Shown: positions 49,253 through 57,418 of the stretch, one piece after another
Numbering within the stretch: position 1 is the stretch's first letter
How the letters are laid out: every line of letters begins with the position of its first letter
Origin: Streptomyces sp. HUAS YS2
Lineage (GTDB): Bacteria; Actinomycetota; Actinomycetes; Streptomycetales; Streptomycetaceae
Assembly: GCF_033343995.1 (NCBI RefSeq)
Contig: NZ_CP137573.1
Location: 1,364,001-1,428,000 of the forward strand
Direction: 5' to 3'
Length of the DNA stretch: 64,000 bases
Notes under the pieces: generated by a model
The model's database searches: none
Told to the model about the DNA's origin: nothing
Seen by the model: the letters and a program-made list of their open reading frames with translations, nothing else
Program-made: the position numbers and the translations under genes

Positions 49253-49504
49253 GTGATCACCTCGCCGTTGGTACCCGTCCCGATCCCCGACCGCGTCGCC
49301 GCGCTGATCGGGTCCTGTCTCCCGCAGCACGTGCTCCAGGCGGAGTTCGACGCGGTGTGCGCCGCCCGTGAGGTGAACCGGTTCCGTGGGCCGCTCTGCG
49401 CGGAGGACCGCGCGGACCGCGAGCACGCGCTCGCCGCGCTCGCGCGGGCGAACAAAATCCTGGCCCAGCACCACCCGCTGCTGCCGGTGCGCCCCGGGCA
49501 GTGA
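49253..49504 (+). CDS. Small hypothetical protein before the exporter
   Basis: 83-residue soluble protein (ITSPLVPVPIPDRVAALIGSCLPQHVLQAEFDAVCAARE..., then DREHALAALARANKILAQHHPLLP), largely helical. GTG at 49253 follows AAGGAA. It lies 84 bp before the exporter gene behind the shared palindrome and is likely co-transcribed. Function is unknown. Confidence 0.65.
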   Translation: MITSPLVPVPIPDRVAALIGSCLPQHVLQAEFDAVCAAREVNRFRGPLCAEDRADREHALAALARANKILAQHHPLLPVRPGQ

Positions 49505-49588
49505 CCGGGCGCCGCCGGGGCCCCGGACCGTACACCGGTTCGGACCTCTCCGCATGCGGCGGTGAAGGCGCGGTGTGAGGGTGCGAAG

Positions 49589-51676
49589 GTGACCACCACC
49601 AGCGCTGATGCCCCCGCACCGCCGGCCGCCGAGCCCCCTGTGCTCGACGACCGGCGTCGCAACATCGTCTTCGGCACGATCATGCTGGGCGTGCTCCTCG
49701 CCGCACTCGACCAGACGATCGTCGGCACCGCGCTGCCCACGATCGTCGCGGACCTGGGCGGCGGTGCCCACATGTCGTGGGTGGTCACCGCGTATCTGCT
49801 CGCCGAGACCGTCGCGACCGTGCTGGTCGGCAAGTTCGGCGACCTGTTCGGCCGCAAGGTGATCTTCCAGATCTCCGCGATCGTCTTCATCACCGGATCG
49901 TTCCTGTGCGGCCTCGCGTCCAACATGACGCTGCTGATCGTCTGGCGCGGCCTCCAGGGCATCGGTGCCGGCGGCCTGATGGTCACCTCCATGGCGTTGA
50001 TCGCCGACGTCATCCCGCTGCGCGACCGGGGCAAGTACCAGGGCGCGATCGGCGCCGTGTTCGGCGTCTCCACGGTGATCGGGCCGCTGCTCGGCGGCCT
50101 GTTCACCGACCATCTGACCTGGCGCTGGGCGTTCTACGTCAACGTCCCCATCGCGATCCTCGTGGTCGTCGCCGCCGCCCGCACCATCCCCTCGGTGCGC
50201 TCCGCGAGCCGCCCGGTCATCGACTACGCGGGCATCGCGCTGGTCGCGGCCGGCGCCAGCGCGCTGATCCTCGCGACCAGTTGGGGCGGCAACGAGTACG
50301 CCTGGGACTCGGGCGTCATCATCGGGCTCTTCGCCGGCGGCCTGATCGCGCTCGGCCTGTTCTGCTGGGTGGAGACCAGGGCGGCCGAACCCATGCTGCC
50401 CATGCGGCTGTTCCGCAACCCGGTGTTCACGGTCTGCTCGGTGCTCAGCTTCGTCGTCGGCTTCGCGATGCTCGGGGCGATGACGTTCCTGCCGACGTAC
50501 CTCCAGTACGTGGACGGCGAATCGGCCACCATGTCCGGCATCCGCACCCTGCCCATGGTCGTCGGGCTGCTCATCGCCTCGATCTTCAGCGGCAACGTGG
50601 TCAGCAAGACCGGCCGGTACCGGATCTTCCCGATCGTCGGCTGTCTGGTCATGGGCGTCGGGCTGTTCCTGCTCTCCCTGATGGGCCCCGAGACCAGCAC
50701 CTGGCTCGAGTCGCTGTACATGTTCGTACTGGGTGTCGGCATCGGACTGTGCATGCAGGTGCTCACCATCGCCGTGCAGAACACCGTCGAGTACGCGGAC
50801 CTGGGCACGGCCACCTCCGGCGTCACCTTCTTCCGCACCCTCGGCAGCTCCTTCGGCACGGCCGTCTTCGGCACGATCTACGCCAACTCCCTCAGGCCCA
50901 ACCTCGCCGAGGGCGTCGCGGAGGCGACCCTGGTCGCCGGGGCCGCGGACCCGGCGGCCCTCGCACGCGCCGCGCAGAGCCCGGAGGGTCTGCGCTCCCT
51001 GCCGCCGGAACAGGCCGCGCCACTGATCCAGGCGTACGCGGACACCCTCCAGACGGTGTTCCTGTGGACGGTGCCGGTCGCCGCCGTCGGCTTCGTCGTC
51101 GCGCTCTTCCTCAAGCAGGTCACGCTGCGCGACACGGCGCGGGAGGCCGCGCCGGACATGGGCGAGGGTTTCGCCTCGCCGACGACCAGCGGCGACAAGG
51201 CGAAACTGCTCGAACTGTCGGTGGCCCGCATCCTGCGCCGCTCCGACTTCGACACCGCCCGCAGGATCGTCGACGCCTCGGACACACGGCTCGACATCGC
51301 CGGGGCGTGGGCGGTGATGCAGGTCGAGCTGTACTCGCGGATCGTCGGCCATGCCAGCCTCGGCCTGATCTCGGCCAGCCGCCGCGTCCCGCCGGAGGTC
51401 CTGCTGCCGGTCTTCGACCGGATGGTCGACGAGGGCTTCCTGGAGCGGGCGGGCTCCCTGCTCTCGCACACCCCGGCCGGCGCGCGCGAGGCCCAGGTGA
51501 TCACCCGTGCCTGGGGCGACTGGCTCACCGCCCAGGTCGAGCAGGAGCGCGGCCGCCCCAGCGGCCCCGAACTCCGCGCCGCCACGGACGCGATCGCGAA
51601 GCGCCTGGTGGCCGAGGACCTGGCCCACGGCATGCCGCGTACGGGCCGCGAGACGGCCGAGGTCGGAGCGCGGTAA
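49589..51676 (+). CDS. MFS exporter of the EmrB/QacA (DHA2) family
   Basis: 695-residue drug:proton antiporter with 14 predicted helices. Motifs: LAALDQTIVGTALPTIVADLGG (motif D1), GKFGDLFGRKVIF (motif A) and RGLQGIGAGGLMVTSMALIADVI, then GAVFGVSTVIGPLLGGLFTDHLTWRWAFYVNVPI (motif C). After the last helix (VPVAAVGFVVALFL) there is a ~190-residue cytoplasmic domain (LLELSVARILRRSDFDTARRIV...LPVFDRMVDEGFLE) that looks helical/winged and is unusual for the family but recurrent in actinomycetes. GTG at 49589 follows GAGGG. It probably exports a toxic or secondary metabolite; ligand unknown. Confidence 0.92.
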   Translation: MTTTSADAPAPPAAEPPVLDDRRRNIVFGTIMLGVLLAALDQTIVGTALPTIVADLGGGAHMSWVVTAYLLAETVATVLVGKFGDLFGRKVIFQISAIVFITGSFLCGLASNMTLLIVWRGLQGIGAGGLMVTSMALIADVIPLRDRGKYQGAIGAVFGVSTVIGPLLGGLFTDHLTWRWAFYVNVPIAILVVVAAARTIPSVRSASRPVIDYAGIALVAAGASALILATSWGGNEYAWDSGVIIGLFAGGLIALGLFCWVETRAAEPMLPMRLFRNPVFTVCSVLSFVVGFAMLGAMTFLPTYLQYVDGESATMSGIRTLPMVVGLLIASIFSGNVVSKTGRYRIFPIVGCLVMGVGLFLLSLMGPETSTWLESLYMFVLGVGIGLCMQVLTIAVQNTVEYADLGTATSGVTFFRTLGSSFGTAVFGTIYANSLRPNLAEGVAEATLVAGAADPAALARAAQSPEGLRSLPPEQAAPLIQAYADTLQTVFLWTVPVAAVGFVVALFLKQVTLRDTAREAAPDMGEGFASPTTSGDKAKLLELSVARILRRSDFDTARRIVDASDTRLDIAGAWAVMQVELYSRIVGHASLGLISASRRVPPEVLLPVFDRMVDEGFLERAGSLLSHTPAGAREAQVITRAWGDWLTAQVEQERGRPSGPELRAATDAIAKRLVAEDLAHGMPRTGRETAEVGAR

Positions 51677-51694
51677 CGCGACCGGGAGGGGGCC

Positions 51695-52147
51695 CTACTC
51701 GATGAAGTCCCCGTCGACGTACACCCACGCGCCGTCGTGCCGCTCGAAGCGGCTGCGTTCGTGGAGGGAGCCGGCGGCGCCGCCGAGGGTGTAGTCGGCG
51801 ACGAAGGTGACCGTGCCGTGCTGGTGGAACGCGGTGCCCTCGGTCGTCTCGCGGATCTCCAGGCCGGTCCAGCGCATGCCCGGGTCGAAGTCGACCTCGG
51901 CTGGCCGGGTGCGCGGTGCCCAGGTGCGCAGCAGGTACGCCTCGTCGCGGACGACGAAGGCGCTGTAGCGCGAGCGCATCAGCCGCTCGGCGGTGGGGGC
52001 GTTCGCCGTGCCGGAGTGGAAGCGCCCGCAGCATTCGCCGTACGGGGCGGTGAGCCCGCACGGGCAGGGTGAGCCGGCCGTGACCGTGGGGGAGGCCGGG
52101 GTGCGGGCGGGGGCGGGGCGGGTGCTGCGACGGGTGCGACGTGCCAT
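51695..52147 (-). CDS. YchJ-family metal-binding protein (UPF0225)
   Basis: 150-residue protein with an N-terminal SEC-C-type zinc motif (PCPCGLTAPYGECCGRFH, Cys28, Cys30, Cys39, Cys40) and the YchJ NTF2-like domain (APTAERLMRSRYSAFVVRDEAYLLRTW...RTRP, then GTVTFVADYTLGG..., LHERSRFERHDGAWVYVDGD). A basic, disordered Arg/Pro-rich N-terminus precedes it. Cellular role is unknown. It converges on the exporter gene with an 18-bp gap. Confidence 0.9.
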   Translation of the reverse strand: MARRTRRSTRPAPARTPASPTVTAGSPCPCGLTAPYGECCGRFHSGTANAPTAERLMRSRYSAFVVRDEAYLLRTWAPRTRPAEVDFDPGMRWTGLEIRETTEGTAFHQHGTVTFVADYTLGGAAGSLHERSRFERHDGAWVYVDGDFIE

Positions 52148-52309
52148 GGGCCCATTGTCGCGTGGGCGGGGCGGACCCGGCCGCGCGCCCCGGGCGGCGG
52201 GATCGCGCCATCGTGCTCTTTGGGCCCGCACGGTGCTTCCGGGGGGTGCGGGGCGGCCGTATATTCCTGCGCCGGACGCGACAGTTACCGCCGGTAAAGG
52301 GGTTGGGGC

Positions 52310-54100
52310 ATGGACCGTACGGGCACCTCTCGACGCACCTTCGTGGCGGCGGGCGCCGCGGCCGCCGCCGGGGCGGGAGCGGTGGCAGTCGGCGCGGCGC
52401 CGGCCGCAGCCGCCGGCGCCGCTCCGGGCACGAGCACCGCCGCCGGCCCGTCCGTCGCGGTCCTCGGCGGCGGCGTCGCCGGGCTCACCGCCGCGCACGA
52501 ACTCGCCGAACGCGGCTTCCGGGTCACCGTGTACGAACGCCGCGCCCTCGGCGGCAAGGCCCGCTCCATGGACGTTCCCGACAGCGCGCGCGGCGCCCGC
52601 CGCCCGCTCCCCGCCGAGCACGGCTTCCGCTTCATCCCGGGGATCTACCACAACCTCCCGGACACGATGCGCCGCATCCCGTTCCCCGGCAACGCCCACG
52701 GCGTGTGGGACAACCTCGTCGCCCCGCCCGAGATGATGTTCGCCCGGTCCGGCGCGGAGGACCTGCGCGCGCCGATCCCGTGGCCGGGCGAGCGACCCGC
52801 CGACCTCACCCTGGACGACGTCCGCCGGGCGCTGACCGCGTTCGTGGAGACCGCGCGCGGCATCCCGCTCCACGAGGCCGCGTACTTCGTCAACCGCGCC
52901 CTGGTCTTCCTCACCAGCTGCGACGAGCGGCGCGACGACGTCTGGGAGCGCACCCCGTGGTGGACGTTCACCAGGGCGGCCGAGATGTCGGTCACGTACC
53001 AGCGGATCCTCGCGATCGGTGTCACCCGCAACATCGTCGCCACCAAGGCGGAGGAGGCCAGCACGCGGACCGTGGGCACGCTCGGCGAGGCGTTCGTCTT
53101 CAACGCGCTCGGCCGCGGCGCGGACGGTCCGCCGGACCGGATCCTCAACGCCCCCACCAACGAGGCGTGGATCGACCCGTGGGTGGCCCACCTGCGCACC
53201 CTGGGCGTCGAGTTCGAGCTCGGCTGGTCGCTGCGCGAGCTCGCGTACGGCTCCGGGCGGATCACCGCGGCGCTCGTCGACGACCCGGACGGCGCCCGGC
53301 ACTCCGTCGTCGCCGACCACTACGTCTGCGCGCTCCCCGTCGAGCACGCCCGCCGCACCTGGGGCGCCGCGCTGCGCGCAGCCGACCCCATGCTGGCGCG
53401 CTGCGACCGGCTGCAGACCGACTGGATGACGGGCATCCAGTTCTATCTGACCGCCCGGCCTCCGACCGTCGACGGGCACCTCAACTGCATCGACTCACCT
53501 TGGTCGTTGACCGCGATCGCGCAGGCCCGGCACTGGACCGGCGGCTCGTTCGCGGAGGTGTACGGCGACGGCTCGGTCGTCGACTGCCTGTCCGTGGACA
53601 TCTCCGAGTGGGGCAAGCCGGGGATCCTGTACGGGAAGACGGCGAAGGAGTGCACCCGCGAGCAGGTCGCCAAGGAGGTGTGGGCGCAGTTGAAGGCCGC
53701 GCTCAACGACACCGGCCGGACGGTGCTGAAGGACGCCGACCTGCACTCGTGGTTCCTGGACCCGGGGGTGTCCGGCATCGGCGGGCCGAACCCGGTCAAC
53801 GAGGACGAGCTGCTGATCCACCCCGTCGGCACGTACCACCTGCGCCCCTCGGCGGCGACCAAGGTCCCGAACCTGTTCCTGGCCGGCGACTACGTCGCAG
53901 TCCCGATCGACCTGGCGACCATGGAGGGCGCCAACACCTCGGCCCGCCAGGCGGTCAACGCCCTTCTGGACCGGGCCGGTTCGACCGCGCCACGCTGCAC
54001 CGTGCAGCCGCTGTTCCGCGCCCCGGAGATCGAGGCCCTCAAGCGCCACGACCGCCTCCGCTACCGCCTGGGCCTGCCCAACTCTCTCGACCTGGGCTGA
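52310..54100 (+). CDS. Tat-exported FAD-dependent amine-oxidase/desaturase-like enzyme
   Basis: 596-residue flavoprotein. A twin-arginine signal (TSRRTFVAAGAAAAAGAGAVAV) is followed at about residues 47-75 by the FAD-binding VAVLGGGVAGLTAAHELAERGFRVTVYE and RALGGKARS. The C-terminal FAD motif is NLFLAGDYVAVPIDLATMEGANTSARQAVNALL. The overall pattern fits phytoene desaturase/hydroxysqualene dehydroxylase-like enzymes, with a distinctive HGFRFIPGIYHNLPDTMRRIP insertion. Export through Tat with bound cofactor is predicted; the substrate is unknown. A GC-rich hairpin lies just after the stop. Confidence 0.87.
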   Translation: MDRTGTSRRTFVAAGAAAAAGAGAVAVGAAPAAAAGAAPGTSTAAGPSVAVLGGGVAGLTAAHELAERGFRVTVYERRALGGKARSMDVPDSARGARRPLPAEHGFRFIPGIYHNLPDTMRRIPFPGNAHGVWDNLVAPPEMMFARSGAEDLRAPIPWPGERPADLTLDDVRRALTAFVETARGIPLHEAAYFVNRALVFLTSCDERRDDVWERTPWWTFTRAAEMSVTYQRILAIGVTRNIVATKAEEASTRTVGTLGEAFVFNALGRGADGPPDRILNAPTNEAWIDPWVAHLRTLGVEFELGWSLRELAYGSGRITAALVDDPDGARHSVVADHYVCALPVEHARRTWGAALRAADPMLARCDRLQTDWMTGIQFYLTARPPTVDGHLNCIDSPWSLTAIAQARHWTGGSFAEVYGDGSVVDCLSVDISEWGKPGILYGKTAKECTREQVAKEVWAQLKAALNDTGRTVLKDADLHSWFLDPGVSGIGGPNPVNEDELLIHPVGTYHLRPSAATKVPNLFLAGDYVAVPIDLATMEGANTSARQAVNALLDRAGSTAPRCTVQPLFRAPEIEALKRHDRLRYRLGLPNSLDLG

Positions 54101-54114
54101 GCCGGGACGCCGAC

Positions 54115-54140
54115 GGGCCGGCCGCTTCGTCGGGCCGGCC
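54115..54140 (+). terminator. GGGCCGGCC repeat hairpin
   Basis: GGGCCGGCC occurs at 54115-54123 and 54132-54140; because GGCCGGCC is self-complementary, the copies can pair over a nine-base loop. It is 15 bp past the flavoenzyme stop. Confidence 0.55.
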
Positions 54141-54209
54141 TGATCGACTTGCTCCGCGTCCAAAGCGTAGAAGACTGGTGAGTGACAGCCAGGACTACCA
54201 GAGGTCGCC

Positions 54210-56894
54210 ATGTCCTCTCGTTCCGAGCGGCACTCCCCTGTCGACGCGTCATCGTTGCCCGTCCCCCATGTGATGCGGGCAGGCGCTGTAGCGGCCCTCT
54301 CTGTCGTCCTCTTCATCACTGCCGTCTCCGGTGTGGGCTGGGTGTCACCGGCCTGGCAGGCCTCGGCGGACTGGCCCGGCTGGTTCCAGGCCGTCTCCGA
54401 GTGCTTCATGCGGTTCTTCGAAGGCGCCGAGCGGCTCGTGACGGGCGGCAAGGGCGGAGCCGGCCTGAGTCTCCGTCTGTTGTGCGTTCTCCTCCTGACT
54501 CTCTCCTTCATGACGTTGCGCCGTTGGATGCTCCAGCGCAACGCGTACAAGCCCGGGCCGGTGGATGTACAGCAACTCGTCTCCTCGACCACGGAGGGCG
54601 AACCCTGCCTCGAGGGTCTTACCGCCCAGTTGCGCAAACAGCTGTCGGAGACGAACCTCTATCCCCCGTCAGCGCTCCCCGCGGAATCCCCGGCAGAGAA
54701 CTTCCTCGATCTGCTCGGCGACATCGACCTCGAGCCGAAGAAACTGGGCACGAGCATCCTGCGCTTGTTCAGCCGCCTCCGGCCGAAGGTCGCCTACACA
54801 GTGCGCGGCGTGCTGCGCGTACGGGAGCAGGAACCCGCGTTCGGCATCACCGTCACCGTCACCTCCTACGCGATGCGAGGCAGCCGCACGGAAACCCTGT
54901 GGCACCAGACCTGGGAGGACGCGGTGCGGGCTGCCGGGTACTGGGTGATGGCAGCGCTGGTTCCGGTCACGCAGGCAAGCCGGAGGGCGCCCTGGGAGGA
55001 ATGGCGCGGGCGGAACCTGCAGCCCGAACTGTTTGCCGCCTACCAGGAGGCAAGGGAGCTGAGCCACGAGCGGAAGTTCGACGATGCCCTCGACCGCTAT
55101 TACGCGGCACTGCGGCTCGATCCCACGAATCTGCACCTGCGCACGCAGATCGCGGGAACGCAGGAGAAACTCTGGCTGCATCTCGACGCGCTCGAGACCT
55201 ATCACGGCGCAATCCTCCTGGACGGGCAGAGCAGGCAACAGCGGAGCGCCCGCCTGAAAAGGGGTTCCTGGAATCCACGTCGATCGTTCTGCCGGCGCTA
55301 CCGGTGGTGGCGCAATGGCCTGCTCGAAGCGCGGTTCCGCTATGCGGTCGTGCTCGGTATGGCCGAACGCACCGCTGACGAGTGGTGCAGACCGACCGTG
55401 GACCCTGCCGATGGCCGTAAGTGTCCGCGTCGCGCACATACCCGAAGGGAGATCCGCAGGTCGCTGGCCCCCTCGCTCGTCGACAGATACTGGCCGACGC
55501 TGATCCACCTCACGCCCCCCGGGGAGAAGAATCCCATCCTCACTGAAAAGAGCGCCAGGAAGTGGCTCGCGGACGAGCTCGGGGAAGACCGTCTCGACCC
55601 GAGGAAGGTCAGCTTGATATTCCAGCTCGCCTGCCAAGAGGAGATGTACCAACTCGTCAACGACTATCCGCTCCTCCGCTTCCTCAGGAACCCCAGCAGA
55701 CGGCGGAGCAGAGGGCTCACGTGGACCTCGCTCCGAATCAACCGGGACGTCTGGGCGCCTCTGCGTCTGGCATGGGCCGTGAAGCAGACCGAAGAGGGCT
55801 GGGTAGGAGGATTGCGAAATGAACTTTCTTGGCCGATGCCGGGGAAGGAGCTCAAGAACCGAGTGGAGGAGGCGAGAGGCTGGGGGATGTGGCGGTGGAC
55901 GACGGAACGGCTCAGAACCTGGCAGCTATGGCTTCCCCGGCCGTGGCAGGACAGCTACAACACGGCCTGCATCTATGCGGCGGCGATGCGCGGCCATGAG
56001 GACGAGTCCGAACTGGACCTCCTCGCCCGGCTGGCCGTGGAGGAACTCGAGGCTGCCGCGAGAGCGGACGTGACCGGCTTTCACCCGATCACACGCTCCT
56101 GGCTGCTCATAGAAGATCCGGATCTCGAAGCACTGCGCCCGCACCCCCGGTTCCTCCGCTTCGAGCGCGAGACCTATCCCCATGACGCCCCCGACCGCGA
56201 CCGGCCCCCGCGTCCGCTGCGGGTCGAGATGATGGCGTACGACCGACAGATGCTGAGTGGCACCGCACAGGTCATGGAGCACATGTGGCGTCTGCGCGGG
56301 AGGCTCCTCCCCGCAGAGACGTACTTGATCACCGATTGGTTCACGACCGAGAGACTGGTCTGGCAGGGAGTCCATCGCGTGGCCGCCGACCAAGGCCAGG
56401 ACTGGCGCGACCGGGAGAAGCTCGTGCAGACCGTCAGGGCGATCGCCGACTCGACGTTGCTGGCGAAGTACGGCCTTCCCACCACGCTGCCCGAACTGGA
56501 CGACCTCCTGGACGACGCGACATGGTTCGGGATCGGGGATGCGAAGGACAGCATTTCAGGGTTCGAGCGGTCCTTCAGGGAGCGGCTGAGCATGGTGAGC
56601 CGGGCCATCGGCGGGGCGTCCAACGCGGTGTCCCCCATCCGCCGAAGCGATCAATGGGTCGAGGCGGTCAAGCACAGCGGAACGTTGCCCAACTCGATGA
56701 TGCAGCACGCAGTTCTGCAGGCGTGTGCGGACTACGAGAACACCTGGCGGGCGCTGCGTGACGTGCTCGATCCCGACGACGATGAATTGGCCCTCTCCAA
56801 AGCCCTGCACGAGCTCCACGAACCAGAGGGGGTGTGGCGGCTCCTGGCCACACTCAGGACGAGGGTGCCGGCCGGCTTCCGCCACACGGGCTGA
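54210..56894 (+). CDS. Large membrane-anchored TPR-like protein of unknown function
   Basis: 894-residue protein. Two membrane helices lie at about residues 24-46 and 86-105; the remaining ~780 residues are probably cytoplasmic. At about 270-340 there is a TPR-like block (YQEARELSHERKFDDALDRYYAALRLDPTNLHLRTQIAGTQEKLWLHLDALETYHGAILLDG). The rest is Trp- and Arg-rich and helical, with no catalytic motif recognised. Codon choice is less GC-biased than in neighbours, suggesting recent acquisition. ATG at 54210 starts the hydrophobic-topology protein; no operon partner is evident. A role as a membrane scaffold or in conflict/defence is possible but unsupported. Confidence 0.75.
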   Translation: MSSRSERHSPVDASSLPVPHVMRAGAVAALSVVLFITAVSGVGWVSPAWQASADWPGWFQAVSECFMRFFEGAERLVTGGKGGAGLSLRLLCVLLLTLSFMTLRRWMLQRNAYKPGPVDVQQLVSSTTEGEPCLEGLTAQLRKQLSETNLYPPSALPAESPAENFLDLLGDIDLEPKKLGTSILRLFSRLRPKVAYTVRGVLRVREQEPAFGITVTVTSYAMRGSRTETLWHQTWEDAVRAAGYWVMAALVPVTQASRRAPWEEWRGRNLQPELFAAYQEARELSHERKFDDALDRYYAALRLDPTNLHLRTQIAGTQEKLWLHLDALETYHGAILLDGQSRQQRSARLKRGSWNPRRSFCRRYRWWRNGLLEARFRYAVVLGMAERTADEWCRPTVDPADGRKCPRRAHTRREIRRSLAPSLVDRYWPTLIHLTPPGEKNPILTEKSARKWLADELGEDRLDPRKVSLIFQLACQEEMYQLVNDYPLLRFLRNPSRRRSRGLTWTSLRINRDVWAPLRLAWAVKQTEEGWVGGLRNELSWPMPGKELKNRVEEARGWGMWRWTTERLRTWQLWLPRPWQDSYNTACIYAAAMRGHEDESELDLLARLAVEELEAAARADVTGFHPITRSWLLIEDPDLEALRPHPRFLRFERETYPHDAPDRDRPPRPLRVEMMAYDRQMLSGTAQVMEHMWRLRGRLLPAETYLITDWFTTERLVWQGVHRVAADQGQDWRDREKLVQTVRAIADSTLLAKYGLPTTLPELDDLLDDATWFGIGDAKDSISGFERSFRERLSMVSRAIGGASNAVSPIRRSDQWVEAVKHSGTLPNSMMQHAVLQACADYENTWRALRDVLDPDDDELALSKALHELHEPEGVWRLLATLRTRVPAGFRHTG

Positions 56895-56930
56895 CCGTCC
56901 GGAACGTCCACCTCACGGCGAAGGCCGGGC

Positions 56931-57314
56931 CTACGGCCGGTACCGCAGCGGATGGTCCTCGGGCACCTCGACGACCACGATCCGCACCCCGTCCGGGTCC
57001 GCGATCCACATCTCCACCAGCCCCCACGGCTCCACCACCGGCTCCCGCAGGATCTCCGTGCCACGCGCCACCAGCTCGCGGTGCGCGGCGCGGACGTCCG
57101 CCACCTGGAGCCAGAGCCGCGGCTCCGGCGGGGGCGGGGCGGCGGCGCGACCGGAGAGTTCCAGGAACCCGCCGCCGAGGAAGTACACCGTGCCCCGCTC
57201 CGTACCGGTCCCGAACTCCCGGTACACGGCGAGGCCGAGGGTCTCGCCGTAGAACCGCCGGGAGCGTTCCGGGTCGCCCGGCCGGAGCAGGATCCTGCTG
57301 CTCAGTACGTGCAT
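56931..57314 (-). CDS. VOC-family (glyoxalase/bleomycin-resistance-like) protein
   Basis: 127-residue single VOC domain: SSRILLRPGDPERSRRFYGETLGLAVYREFG, TVYFLGGGFLELSG, LWLQVADVRAAHRELVARGTEIL and WGLVEMWIADPDGVRIVVVEVPEDHPLR. His and Glu positions typical of metal ligands are partly replaced, so it may be a ligand-binding rather than catalytic member. ATG at 57314 is the natural start. Divergent from the M64 peptidase gene. Confidence 0.87.
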   Translation of the reverse strand: MHVLSSRILLRPGDPERSRRFYGETLGLAVYREFGTGTERGTVYFLGGGFLELSGRAAAPPPPEPRLWLQVADVRAAHRELVARGTEILREPVVEPWGLVEMWIADPDGVRIVVVEVPEDHPLRYRP

Positions 57315-57381
57315 GGGGGCAGCGTAAGACCAGCTCGCAGCAACGGTCGCGTACAGCCACCATGTACGGCCGACGAACATC

Positions 57382-57410
57382 TTTACGACACTCGGTGCAC
57401 GCCCTAACCT
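57382..57410 (+). promoter_or_regulatory. Promoter of the M64 peptidase gene, probably leaderless
   Basis: TTTACG (57382-57387) and TAACCT (57405-57410) are spaced by exactly 17 bp. The peptidase ATG follows the -10 by eight bases and has no ribosome site, so transcription should start at or next to the start codon. Confidence 0.6.
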
Positions 57411-57418
57411 CGCGCCCC

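Noticed and set aside
48965..51628. Minus-strand open frame of nearly 890 codons opposite the exporter
   Set aside because: Asp/His/Gln/Gly-rich antisense composition and no domain; the plus strand encodes a clear 14-TM transporter.
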